From: Nakamurella sp. PAMC28650
Lineage (GTDB): Bacteria; Actinomycetota; Actinomycetes; Mycobacteriales; Nakamurellaceae
Reading direction: 5' to 3'
Length of the DNA: 64,000 bases
Assembly (NCBI RefSeq): GCF_014303395.1
Contig: NZ_CP060298.1
Location: forward strand, 3,119,001-3,183,000
The notes under the pieces are model-generated. The model was not told where the DNA came from, made no database searches, and saw nothing but the letters and a program-made list of their open reading frames with translations. The position numbers and the translations under genes were made by a program. This document shows, piece by piece, positions 53,995-62,278 of this stretch; positions within the stretch are counted from its first letter, which is position 1; each line of letters begins with the position of its first letter.

Positions 53995-54327
53995 ATGGCA
54001 GATGACCGGTTGCAGGAGCCGTCGTTTCTGATCCTGACCGCGTTGGCCGCCGCGCCGCGCCATGGGTACGCACTATTGACCGATGTCGCCGAACTTTCGG
54101 GTGGGGCGGTGGTGCTGCGGGTCGGCACCTTGTACGGGGCGTTGGACCGGTTGGCCCGGGAAGGGCTGATCGAGATCGACCGACAGGAGACGGTGGATTC
54201 CCGGCCACGCCGGTACTACCGGCTCACCACCGAAGGGAGTGTGCGGCTGCGGGTCGAGGCGACCCGGGTGCAGCGGCAGGCCACCGCGGCGATCCGCCGG
54301 CTCGATGTGGGTGGCGCGACCGCATGA
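53995..54327 (+). CDS. PadR-family transcriptional regulator
   Basis: 110-aa winged-helix regulator of the short PadR subfamily 2. The recognition region is YALLTDVAELSGGAVVLRVG followed by TLYGALDRLAREGLIE, and the wing includes RRYYRLTTEG. Its stop overlaps the next ATG (ATGA), so it is co-expressed with a membrane protein it probably regulates. This PadR-plus-permease arrangement is common for membrane-stress or drug-response operons in actinobacteria. Confidence 0.92.
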   Translation: MADDRLQEPSFLILTALAAAPRHGYALLTDVAELSGGAVVLRVGTLYGALDRLAREGLIEIDRQETVDSRPRRYYRLTTEGSVRLRVEATRVQRQATAAIRRLDVGGATA

Positions 54328-55286
54328 ACATGCCCAGCGAGCCGGACCCAGAACTCGAAAGGCGCTACCGGCGGCTGCTGCGGCTGTTCCCGGCGCAGTA
54401 CCGGCGCGCGTGGGAGGAGGAACTGATCGCGGTACTGCTGCAGGCCGCGCACCCCGGGCAACGTCAAGTCCAACCCGCTGAGGCGGTAGCCCTGTGCTGG
54501 CAGGCAGCGAAAGCCTGGACGCACACCGCAGTTTCAACAGACCGCAACGCCAACCACCAGGGGGCCGCGATCCTGACGGTGACATTGCCGCTGCTGCTGC
54601 TGTTCCCCGCCGCGAAGGCCGGCGCCGAGCAGCTGATCTACGGGTCCTCCACCTGGTGGCACCACTACGACCTGATCGCCTGGGCCATCTGGATTCCGGC
54701 CGCTGCCGCCGCAGTGTTCGGCTCGCCCAGGGTCGCTCACTGGATTGCCGGGTTGGCGACGTTTGCCTACGGCGTGTTCTTGATCAGCCCGGTCCTGCAC
54801 GATGACACCGGAACCCTGAGCAACAGTTTCGGGTGGCTGCTGATTCAGTTCAGCGCGTGGCGGCTGCTGACGAGTCCGGCGCGGGTGCGGCTGGGCCGCC
54901 GGTTGCTGTGGCGGGGACGCCGCGCGTTCCTGGGCACTGGGCTGTTGGTGTTTTTCGCCGTCGCCGGACCGTCAGTTCTGTACTTGTTTCCTGGCCCGAC
55001 CCGGTTGTTCCTGGCGGCCGTGACCGTCGCGCTCATCGTGTTCGCTGTCCTGGGGCTGCGGACACCGGTGGGGCGGGTCCTGGTCACCGCGGGCAGTGCC
55101 CTGTTCGCCGGGTTCGTCGCCGGTCACGGTTGGTGGACCGGCATTGGTGACGTCGGGCTGCTGCTGCCGACCAGCAACTACCCGACCGCAGGGTCGCTGA
55201 TCTGGCTACTGCTGCTGCCCGTCCTAGCGTGGACGATCTTCCGCATCACCGGCGCTGCGGTGGCCCGCCGCGCCGTCAGGCGGTGA
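54324..55286 (+). CDS. Multi-pass membrane protein co-transcribed with PadR
   Basis: 320-aa protein. A cytoplasmic N-terminal segment (ERRYRRLLRLFPAQYRRAWE) resembles the conserved start of actinobacterial proteins paired with PadR regulators. It is followed by seven or eight hydrophobic segments, for example AAILTVTLPLLLLFPAAKAG, LIAWAIWIPAAAAAVF and LIWLLLLPVLAWTIF. No transport motif was recognised. The ATGA overlap with the regulator indicates a single functional unit. Confidence 0.8.
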   Translation: MNMPSEPDPELERRYRRLLRLFPAQYRRAWEEELIAVLLQAAHPGQRQVQPAEAVALCWQAAKAWTHTAVSTDRNANHQGAAILTVTLPLLLLFPAAKAGAEQLIYGSSTWWHHYDLIAWAIWIPAAAAAVFGSPRVAHWIAGLATFAYGVFLISPVLHDDTGTLSNSFGWLLIQFSAWRLLTSPARVRLGRRLLWRGRRAFLGTGLLVFFAVAGPSVLYLFPGPTRLFLAAVTVALIVFAVLGLRTPVGRVLVTAGSALFAGFVAGHGWWTGIGDVGLLLPTSNYPTAGSLIWLLLLPVLAWTIFRITGAAVARRAVRR

Positions 55287-55497
55287 ACCCTAACGACGTC
55301 GTCACTCGGTCGGATCACCCGGGCATCTGGGCAAAATCGGTAATTCAGCTCACGAACCTCGGCAGCGTCGGTCACGGATCGGCTATTGGCTCGGCTATCG
55401 GCTATCAGGCCGTTCGGAGTGGGGTGGTGGCATCGGCTTCGGCCGCTGCCGTGAGTCGCCGCACCGCGGGGGCCCGGCCCATCACAGGAGGTGCGCC

Positions 55498-56085
55498 ATG
55501 GCGGCGCTTCTCATCGGGTATGCCCGCTGCTCCACCGAGCAGCAGGACCTCACCGCCCAACGCGACGCACTCGCCGCGTTGGGCGTCGCTGCCGTCCGGG
55601 TCTACGTCGATCATGGCTTGACCGGTACCAACCGGGACCGCCCCGGGTTGAGGGAGGCGATGGCGGCGTGTCGGGAGGGCGACACCCTGGTCGTGGCGAA
55701 GCTGGACCGGCTGGCCCGTTCGCTGCCTGATGCGCGGGCCATCGCCGACGAGCTGACTGCCCGGCAGGTGAAGCTCAACATTGGCGGGTCGGTGTATGAC
55801 CCCAACGATGCGGTCGGCCGGTTGCTGTTCAACGTGCTGGCGATGATCGCGGAGTTCGAGTCGGACTTGATCCGGTTGCGGACCCGGGAGGGGATGAAGG
55901 TCGCGAAGGCGAAGGGCCGGCTGCGGGGTAAGCAACCGAAGCTGAACCCGCGTCAGGAGGCGCATCTGGTCGCCTTGTTCGAGGCTGGGCAGCACAGCAC
56001 CGCGGAGCTTGCCGACTTGTTCGGGGTGGGCCGTTCCACGGTGTATAGGGCGGAACAGCGTCACTTGGCCGCTGCTGAGAAATGA
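55498..56085 (+). CDS. Serine recombinase (resolvase/invertase)
   Basis: 195-aa site-specific recombinase. The catalytic Ser is in LIGYARCSTEQQDL near residue 12. Arg-rich catalytic positions follow in VAKLDRLARSLPDARAIADE. The E-helix IAEFESDLIRLRTREG is intact and the C-terminal HTH is STAELADLFGVGRSTVYRA. AGGAGG lies just before the ATG. The size fits Tn3-type resolvases or DNA invertases. A truncated relative is at 37928-38113 and shares about 90 bp of upstream sequence, so both derive from a common element. No transposase accompanies it. Confidence 0.92.
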   Translation: MAALLIGYARCSTEQQDLTAQRDALAALGVAAVRVYVDHGLTGTNRDRPGLREAMAACREGDTLVVAKLDRLARSLPDARAIADELTARQVKLNIGGSVYDPNDAVGRLLFNVLAMIAEFESDLIRLRTREGMKVAKAKGRLRGKQPKLNPRQEAHLVALFEAGQHSTAELADLFGVGRSTVYRAEQRHLAAAEK

Positions 56086-56094
56086 CCCGTGCGG

Positions 56095-56132
56095 CCTCAT
56101 GCACCGCCGTGGGACCGCGGCGGTGCATGAGG
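56095..56132. terminator. Perfect 15-bp hairpin after the serine recombinase gene
   Basis: CCTCATGCACCGCCG (56095-56109) is the exact reverse complement of 56118-56132, with an 8-nt loop TGGGACCG. It begins 10 bp beyond the stop codon. It may be a terminator without a T-run, or a recombination site for the adjacent recombinase. Confidence 0.55.
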
Positions 56133-56222
56133 TTGCTGCCAAATGGCCCGCACAGGGTTCGGCTCACGGGCCGGCCTCACCGGTCTGGCGGCGCCGGTGG
56201 CGTAGCCAGGCTACGGGGCCAG

Positions 56223-56474
56223 CTACGAGCCGCCGTCCTTGGCTGCTTCCCTGCGCGCCTTCCTCTGACCGAACCAGGTCATAGCGAAGGCGGAAACGAT
56301 AAGCGTCGTCGCGGGAATCGTGTTGCTCCACCTGATCATGGTGCGGTCCCAGAGCAGTTCCATCAGCAGCGCGGCTGCGACTCCTGCGACGCTGAGGACG
56401 GTCGCGAAGAGCCACGGATGCCGCACGGCGAAAGCGCGACACCGCTTCGCCCATTCAGCGCGAGACTGCCTCAT
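56223..56474 (-). CDS. Small two-helix membrane protein
   Basis: 83-aa protein, not recognised. It has a basic N-terminus (MRQSRAEWAKRCRAFAVRH), two hydrophobic helices (PWLFATVLSVAGVAAALLM and IPATTLIVSAFAMTWFG) and a charged C-terminal tail (QRKARREAAKDGGS). It is convergent with the serine recombinase. The topology is coherent, but no strong ribosome site was noted. Confidence 0.55.
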   Translation of the reverse strand: MRQSRAEWAKRCRAFAVRHPWLFATVLSVAGVAAALLMELLWDRTMIRWSNTIPATTLIVSAFAMTWFGQRKARREAAKDGGS

Positions 56475-56788
56475 GCGACTCAGACTGTCACACGACGGTT
56501 CTGTGGCGTCGCGCCATGGATCACAATCCAGTTGGCTAACCGCAGTCGGCTCCGGATGCCTTCACAGGCGGAGGGCGCTCCACTGTGGAATCAGGCCGAG
56601 CAGCTGCGGGGGGATCCCGCTGCGGTGATGCTCGTCATCGGGTTGTCCAGTGATCGGTCAGGGTTCGGCTTGCGGACCCGGGAGCGATCCTGAATTTCGG
56701 TGCCACCCGAGTCGTCCAGGCACACAGGGCACCGGCCGTTCCCCCCACAGAACCTGGTGGCTTCACACACGCCTGTATTTTGAGGTGC
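56475..56788. other. Intergenic stretch without a recognised gene
   Basis: 314 bp between divergent small genes. It probably contains both promoters. No repeats or RNA elements were recognised. Confidence 0.45.
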
Positions 56789-57091
56789 ATGTCGGAGCCC
56801 CGCGATGTCGGTGACTGGTGGTCGCTCGGCTCGCGATCACTTGCATATGACCCCGCGTCATTGATGGCCGGCGCCGACGTCGTCGAGCTGCAAGCTCTAC
56901 TCGGGGGCCTCGGCTACCAGCTTCCCGACGACGGAATCTACGGACTTGAAACAGGTGACCAGGTGCGTCAGTTTCAAGAGCACCGCAGACTCGGGGTCGA
57001 CGGCGTCTTTGGTCCGGTGACCTTTCGAGAACTCTCACGCGTCCGCGACCTCGTCAACCGGCCGGGCAAGCCGTTCTATCTGCGCGATTGA
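56789..57091 (+). CDS. Peptidoglycan-binding-domain protein
   Basis: 100-aa protein consisting almost wholly of one PG_binding_1 domain: DVVELQALLGGLGYQLPDDG, then IYGLETGDQVRQFQEHRRLG and VDGVFGPVTFRELSR. There is no visible signal peptide. It may therefore be cytosolic, exported by another route, or a fragment of a larger phage-like lysin. The ATG at 56789 follows GAGG; a TTG nine bases upstream is possible. Confidence 0.8.
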   Translation: MSEPRDVGDWWSLGSRSLAYDPASLMAGADVVELQALLGGLGYQLPDDGIYGLETGDQVRQFQEHRRLGVDGVFGPVTFRELSRVRDLVNRPGKPFYLRD

Positions 57092-57292
57092 GATATCTGG
57101 CTGTCGGCAGCAGCGCTTTCGCCTGCGCCAATGCGAGGCCAGTCCGAATGACCTGCGGGCGCGGGCGCCCGGGTGGTGGGTATCGATCCTCAAGCGGACC
57201 GGGATCGTGATCCGGTTGACGATCCCGCTGCGGGCACGCTCCGCCCATCCGATGACCCCCGCCCGTTACGGCGCTGATGTCACACTGACTGC

Positions 57293-58003
57293 GTGCTTTT
57301 TCCATTAGAGCTTCGAGTGCTCGACGCGGCGATCCAACAAGCGCAGGCGTTGACCGGCGACCCCAACCACACGGTCGCGGCAGCGGCGATGGATACCACC
57401 GGCCGCATCCACACCGCGGTCAACAACTACCACTTCACCGGCGGACCTTGCGCCGAACTGGTGGTGCTGGGAGTCGCGGCAGCGGCGGGCGCCGGCCCAC
57501 TCACGACCATGGTCGCGGTCGGCGACGGCGGGCGAGGCGTGCTCGCCCCCTGCGGACGGTGCCGGCAGGTGCTGCTAGACCAGCATCCGGGATGCCATGT
57601 CATCGTCCCGACGCCCGACGCGCCGGAACTGGTCAACGCCCGCCACCTGCTGCCCTACGCCTACCAAAACCCCGACGCGAACCCTGACCGCTTCATCCGA
57701 TTCAGCCCCCGCTACTACGACAGCATCAGGCAGGGCCGAAAGACCGCGACCACACGCCTGGACGACCCGTGTCGGATCGGTCCGGCTTGGCTCATCTTCG
57801 AGTTCGACGACCAGTACCGAAGGCTCCCCGGCTTCGTAGAGGTCATCCGCACCAAACGGTTCGAGGAGCTCAGCGATGAAGACGCGCAACTTGAAGGCGG
57901 TCAGGTCGCCGACGATCTCAAGACCGGCCTGAGGATGCACTACCCGCAAATCAGCGACGAGGACACCGTCGACGTGGTGCATTTCAGGGTCGAATACCCG
58001 TAG
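57293..58003 (+). CDS. Blasticidin-S-deaminase-like cytidine deaminase fused to an ASCH domain
   Basis: 236-aa two-domain protein. Residues 1-125 form a zinc-dependent cytidine-deaminase fold very similar to blasticidin-S deaminase: YHFTGGPCAELVVLG (zinc Cys about 53, catalytic Glu about 55) and LAPCGRCRQVLLDQHPG (zinc Cys 87 and 90). Residues about 130-236 form an ASCH domain (RFIRFSPRYYDSIRQGRKTA; FVEVIRTKRFEELSDEDAQL), a nucleic-acid or nucleotide-binding PUA-like fold linked to RNA and modified-cytidine metabolism. It starts with GTG at 57293. It probably deaminates a cytosine-containing nucleoside or antibiotic. The fusion suggests a modified nucleoside as substrate. Confidence 0.88.
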   Translation: MLFPLELRVLDAAIQQAQALTGDPNHTVAAAAMDTTGRIHTAVNNYHFTGGPCAELVVLGVAAAAGAGPLTTMVAVGDGGRGVLAPCGRCRQVLLDQHPGCHVIVPTPDAPELVNARHLLPYAYQNPDANPDRFIRFSPRYYDSIRQGRKTATTRLDDPCRIGPAWLIFEFDDQYRRLPGFVEVIRTKRFEELSDEDAQLEGGQVADDLKTGLRMHYPQISDEDTVDVVHFRVEYP

Positions 58004-58118
58004 TCGCTGACTCAGTCCGCCATCCCGATCGAGGATCCTTGACCGGTCAGCGATCGCACAGCGAGACGCCCGTGGTACCGGAGCTGATATCAGGTCAGAG
58101 AGAGCAGACTGCTCAGTC

Positions 58119-59081
58119 ATGGTCCGTTATCCACCTGTGGAGCCGTACGAGTCCGGCATGTTGGATGTCGGCGACGGGCACCTGTTGTATTGGGAAACGT
58201 GCGGAAACCCGGCCGGAACGCCCGCCGTGTGGCTGCATGGTGGCCCCGGTAGCGGCGCATCTCTCGGTGCCCGCCGCAACTTCGACCCCGATACCTACCG
58301 GGTGGTGCTGTTCGACCAACGTGGGTGTGGTCGGAGTCGGCCACTGGCCACCGAGCCCGGCTCGAACCTGTCGACCAACACCACCGCCCACTTGATCGCT
58401 GACATCGAACAGCTCCGCGCACACCTGGGCGTCACCCAATGGGTCGTCGCCGGTGTCTCCTGGGGCGTCACCCTTGCGATCGCCTACGCACAACGACACC
58501 CCGCAGCTGTACAGGCGATGGTGCTGGCCGCAGTCACCAGCGCCGACCAACACGAGATCGACTGGATCGTCCGCGACATGGGACGCATCTTCCCGCAGGA
58601 GTGGGCTGAATTCATCGCCATGGTGCCTTCGGCTGAACGCGAGGGCAATCTGGCCGCCGCATACGCCCGCCTGCTCGCCGACCCCGACCCGGTCGTCAGA
58701 CAGCAGGCAGCCGAAGCCTGGTGCACCTGGGAGGACACCCACGTGTCACTCATGCCGGGATGGACCCCTGACCCCCGCTACGCCGACCCAGCGTTCCGCC
58801 TGCTCTTCGCCACGCTCGTCACCCACTACTGGGGCAACTACTGCTTCTTGCCCGACGGCGACCAGATGGCCCGCATCGATTCCGTCGCCGACATCCCCGC
58901 GGTCCTCATCCACGGCCGCTACGACATATCCGGACCACTGGACACCGCCTGGCGCCTGCACCAATCCTGGCCGGCCAGCACACTCGTCGTCCTCGACGAC
59001 GCCGGACACGGCGGCGCTGGCTTCACCGACGCTGTAATCCGCGCCACCGACAAGTTCCGCAGCCCGCGCCACGTCACGTAA
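58119..59081 (+). CDS. Proline iminopeptidase-like alpha/beta hydrolase (S33)
   Basis: 320-aa hydrolase that would remove N-terminal proline from peptides. The oxyanion motif is HGGPGSG and is followed by FDQRGCGRS, both typical of prolyl aminopeptidases. The nucleophile elbow reads GVSWGVTLA, where most members have GGSWG. The charge relay continues with Asp in HGRYDISGP and His in DDAGHGG. It is full length and cytosolic. The gene stands alone after the deaminase fusion. Confidence 0.92.
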   Translation: MVRYPPVEPYESGMLDVGDGHLLYWETCGNPAGTPAVWLHGGPGSGASLGARRNFDPDTYRVVLFDQRGCGRSRPLATEPGSNLSTNTTAHLIADIEQLRAHLGVTQWVVAGVSWGVTLAIAYAQRHPAAVQAMVLAAVTSADQHEIDWIVRDMGRIFPQEWAEFIAMVPSAEREGNLAAAYARLLADPDPVVRQQAAEAWCTWEDTHVSLMPGWTPDPRYADPAFRLLFATLVTHYWGNYCFLPDGDQMARIDSVADIPAVLIHGRYDISGPLDTAWRLHQSWPASTLVVLDDAGHGGAGFTDAVIRATDKFRSPRHVT

Positions 59082-59193
59082 ACCGAACGGGATCGCCTAC
59101 CGGTAGCCGATCGGTCTGCGGCGACGGATGATGGGCAAGCGCCGACCCCCCAGCTCCCTGACCGGTCACCCGGCGACAAGCCCGGCAGAAGGC

Positions 59194-59984
59194 CTAATCA
59201 TTCGAACCCGACTCGGCGGCGTCGGGCCACAGGCCAACCTCCGTTGCGAACCGGCCAACTACAACCTCCACAACTCCGTTCTCCTCGAGTGCCGCATCCA
59301 GTTCTGCCGCCAACGGAACTACACGACCCTCTGCCCAGGCAAAGAGCCGAACCATGTCATCAGAACGGTCGGGGTCGAGTTCTGCCCAACGGCGCGCCGC
59401 CCTGTAGCGGTCTGTGGTCCAGGTTCTGTCGTGGACGCTGATGACACCGGCCGCCGCAAGTAACGTCTTGCGGGCCACCCGCCTCGGGTGGGCACCGGCG
59501 CGCCAAGCTTCCAAGCACCGACCGATGTCTCCGTGAAGCCGCGGGCAGCCCGAGCATCGCCGTGGAACGGCTCAACCCTACGCAGCACATCTGGTCCGGC
59601 CAGCGGAACGCAGTGGTGGCGCAAGAAGACCCGATTCCCGTAGGCCGCATCGTCCTCTCCGCTGAAGTCCGCTGGCCGGCCTGGGCCTATCTCGACGCCC
59701 CGGCACAAGGTCGCGAACCGTGTCGACAGGGCGGCGCCGATCTCGCGTGCCCATCGCTCGGCAACGCCGATCGCCACCAGGTCCACGTCCGATGTGCCCA
59801 GTTGAGCCATCCCGGTGGCCACCGAGCCATAAAGGTGCAGTTCGGCACACTCATCCGAGAGCTCACCGAATGCTTCCATGACCGCAAGCACTGCCGGTTC
59901 GAACTCGGCGGGAACCCTCTGGCGGCGCACACCGGTGCGGATCGTTCCATCCGGATTGAGGCCCTCTTCGGGATCAAGCACCAC
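59194..59984 (-). pseudogene. Frameshifted nucleotidyltransferase (aminoglycoside-adenylyltransferase-like)
   Basis: The N-terminal part (GTG start at 59984) has the nucleotidyltransferase signature LYGSVATGMAQLGTSDVDLV, the GS-N-DxD metal-binding pattern. Near 59540 the frame shifts. The C-terminal helical part continues in another phase, as GDIGRCLEAWRAGAHPRRVA then RTWTTDRYRAARRWAELDP, and stops at 59194. One indel would restore a protein of about 260 aa. It could be a true pseudogene or a sequencing error. Confidence 0.7.
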
Positions 59985-60226
59985 CGCATTGTCCCGCAGC
60001 GGTTGTCGCGCACGATGGCGCTCCCGAACGACCTGACACCTCGACTGACCCTGAGCCGCCCGGAGGGAGATCCCGTTGCGGTGACGCCGGTGGCGTTGGC
60101 GTCACCGCCAAGGGGCGGAAAGTTGACCGTAGGACGTTCGGTTATCGGACGCTGCGGGAGAGGATCAACCAGGCAGTGCGGCAGTGAGGTCGAGCTCGAC
60201 TAATCGGCCGCGGTAACCGAGCGCTG

Positions 60227-60583
60227 TTACGCCAACAGGGTACTGGCTGTGGTGAACGCTTCACCGATTTCCAATCTGGTGAAGCGATCCCACACCGCAG
60301 ACAGCACGCCGGGATCGTCACTGACGACGTAGATCACGGATCGAATGACACTTGCTGCGGCTGTCCCAGCTGCCGCGAGCGCCGCCTCGGCGTTCGCGAC
60401 AACCTGATCGACTTGGGCGAGCACGTCTCCGCGGCCAACAAGATGCGCGTCGCGGTCGACCGGGCATTGTCCAGCTAGCACGGCGAGCCGGCCAGAATCG
60501 ACGATCGTGACGTGGGAGTAGCCGGCAGTTTGATGCAGCCGCTCCGGTGTCGGTTGCCACGCTATATGGCACGCTTTCGCCAA
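60227..60583 (-). pseudogene. RidA-family protein with N-terminus replaced by a repeat element
   Basis: The frame from GYSHVTIVDSGRLAVLAGQC to ASTLLA resembles RidA/YjgF enamine deaminases (VGRGDVLAQVDQVVANAEAA; SVIYVVSDDPGVLSAVWDRF). The first 12 residues (MAKACHIAWQPT) are encoded by the 189-bp repeat that ends at 60548, so the original start is lost. The C-terminus is also short, lacking the final strand with the conserved Glu. It is probably non-functional, although a chimeric protein could be made. Confidence 0.75.
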
Positions 60584-60736
60584 ATTATTTGTCCGCCCCG
60601 ACGTGGGCCATCACGGCTCCGCGGCCCGTTGACCTGCATAAATGGGGCAGTCAGTGCTCCGCCAAGCCGGACGGGCATGGGGGATTGCGGCCATTTAGCG
60701 TGGCGATAAGGTGCCAAATAATTTGGCGATTCACAC
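60548..60736. repeat. 189-bp palindrome-rich repeat, copy 1
   Basis: Identical over its full length to 63103-63291, in direct orientation. It contains several palindromic words: GCCAAATAATTTGGC near the right end with the matching CGCCAAATTATTTG near the left, and GCCACGCTATATGGC at left with GCCATTTAGCGTGGC at right. It has no coding capacity. It resembles a MITE or a paired recombination site. It interrupts the 5' end of the ridA-like gene. Confidence 0.9.
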
Positions 60737-60797
60737 CCCGCGCCGTCACCAACTCCATGAGCCGCCCGCCGTTTTCCGGACTGTAGAACGGTGACTA

Positions 60798-61682
60798 CTA
60801 CGCTGCGGAGTTGTTGGCCAACCACCATTGCTCTGCTTCGTTGGGCGTAATGTATCCCAGCGCCGAGTGCAACCGAACCTGATTGTATCTTAATTCAATG
60901 TACCGCGTGATGTCCATCTCCGCCTGTTCACGGGTCGGATAACTAGTACGATTCACCCTTTCCACTTTCAGTGTGCCGTTGAATGATTCTGCCCAAGCAT
61001 TGTCATAACACACACCAGTTCGTCCTACCGACCGACGAACTTTGAGGTGGGTAGTGAGGTCAGCGAAGTCCTGAGAGCAGTACTGGCTTCCGCGGTCACT
61101 GTGAAATATGCTGACATCGGGAACAATCCTGACATTACGTGCGGCCATTTTCAGAGCGTCAACCACCAGCGATGCCCGCATGTGATCTGCCATTGCGTAG
61201 CCGACGACTTTCTTCGTAGCGCAGTCCAGCACGGTCGCCAAGTACAGCCAGCCCTCCCAGGTCGGGATATAGGTGATGTCACCGACCAGCTTCGTACCCG
61301 GCACGACCGCGTTGAAGTGCCGTTTTACCAGGTCAGGGGTCTGACCGGTGTCGCCGGCGATGGTAGTGACCGGCCGAAACGGACGGGGCTGGCATGGCAC
61401 CAGGTCGAGCTCCCGCATGATCTGCCGGACCGTGTCGTCATCAGCCCAATAGCCCGATCGCAGCAGGTCAGCGTGTACCCGACGGTAGCCGTAGGTCCCA
61501 TCGGAGGCCTCGAACAACGCCGTGATCAGCCGAGCAAGATGGGTGCGGCGCCGGCTGGTGTAGGACGGCCCGCGACCCTTCCACTCGTAGAAGCCGGACT
61601 TCGACACCTTCGCCCAGCGGAACATCAGGTGCAGCGGGTAGTGGCCTTCTTCACTCGCAATGAATGCATACTTTCTGCTCAC
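60798..61682 (-). CDS. IS3-family transposase OrfB (integrase core)
   Basis: 294-aa DDE integrase-core protein. It has the HTH_21-like segment FEASDGTYGYRRVHADL, then the catalytic Asp in LVGDITYIPT, the second Asp in IFHSDRGSQYCS and the catalytic Glu in NAWAESFNGTLKVE. The C-terminus VRLHSALGYITPNEAE is family-typical. A GTG at 61682 overlaps the orfA stop (GTGA); programmed -1 frameshifting could instead yield a fusion transposase. All catalytic residues are present, so the element may be active. Confidence 0.95.
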   Translation of the reverse strand: MSRKYAFIASEEGHYPLHLMFRWAKVSKSGFYEWKGRGPSYTSRRRTHLARLITALFEASDGTYGYRRVHADLLRSGYWADDDTVRQIMRELDLVPCQPRPFRPVTTIAGDTGQTPDLVKRHFNAVVPGTKLVGDITYIPTWEGWLYLATVLDCATKKVVGYAMADHMRASLVVDALKMAARNVRIVPDVSIFHSDRGSQYCSQDFADLTTHLKVRRSVGRTGVCYDNAWAESFNGTLKVERVNRTSYPTREQAEMDITRYIELRYNQVRLHSALGYITPNEAEQWWLANNSAA

Positions 61683-61972
61683 TGCGATTTCTTGGCGAAG
61701 AAGGCCGTTGCTTTTCCCAGAAATTCGTTCTCCATACGAAGCTCACGCACTTCTTTCTCCAACGCCTTCAGCTTCGCCCGCTCCGACACGGTCAGTTCCT
61801 GCGTGTCGCCGCCGTGACGCTCGCGATGGGCCGCCACCCAGTTCCGCAGGGTCTGCTCCACCAAGCCCAGTTCGCGAGCAACGTCAGCGATGGGCCGAGA
61901 TTTGTCGGTCACCTCCCGCACGGCCGTATCCCGAAACTCCGGGGTGTACTTGCCTCGAAACTTGCTCACCAT
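61679..61972 (-). CDS. IS3-family OrfA (HTH protein)
   Basis: 97-aa protein with an HTH_Tnp_1 motif (YTPEFRDTAVREVTDKSRPI; VARELGLVEQTLRNWVAAHR) and a leucine-zipper-like C-terminal helix (KALEKEVRELRMENEFLGKA) for multimerisation. It ends FFAKKSQ, overlapping orfB. The ATG at 61972 has GGAG a few bases upstream. Binds the IS ends. Confidence 0.93.
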   Translation of the reverse strand: MVSKFRGKYTPEFRDTAVREVTDKSRPIADVARELGLVEQTLRNWVAAHRERHGGDTQELTVSERAKLKALEKEVRELRMENEFLGKATAFFAKKSQ

Positions 61973-62060
61973 TTCTCCGATCCTTTCCGGCAATTCTACT
62001 TGGGGGTCCAAGTCCGGGAAGTACCGGGCTGCTCACCAATTGACATTCAGCCTACCGGCT

Positions 62061-62164
62061 GGTTACATTGAGGTTACATTGAGGTTACATTGAGGTTACA
62101 TTGAGGTTAGCGGTGGCGGTGGCGGTGGCGGTGGCGGTGGCGGTGGCGGTGGCGGTGGCGGTGG
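62061..62164. repeat. Two adjacent tandem arrays: 11-bp x4 and CGGTGG x9
   Basis: GGTTACATTGA is repeated four times without change at 62061-62104. After GGTTAG, CGGTGG is repeated nine times exactly at 62111-62164. The arrays lie between the IS3 end and the low-GC gene that begins at 62279. Exact repeats of this type change copy number by slippage and can modulate a nearby promoter. Confidence 0.95.
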
Positions 62165-62278
62165 CGGGTATCGCCGATGATAGCCGTTCCTAGTTCATGG
62201 GGAGTTCTATTAATTTCTTACTGACAAACCTCTCTCGTTATCTGATCCTGTTTATAAGCCACCAGGAAGTTCCTTACT

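Larger units (their letters stand above)
60779..62013 (-). mobile_element. IS3-family insertion sequence
   Basis: Contains the two-gene orfA/orfB arrangement of IS3 elements. The right end reads TGGACCCCCAAGTAGAATTG on the minus strand, a typical IS3 terminus. The left end (GGACTGTAGAACGG, about 60779) shows a partial match (GGAC...GTAGAA). Exact ends and target duplication could not be fixed. It lies between the two 189-bp repeats. Confidence 0.8.

Noticed and set aside
62111-62164. CGGTGG array as a CRISPR or a Gly/Val-repeat coding region
   Set aside because: There are no spacers, the unit is 6 bp, and no gene frame with a ribosome site runs through it.
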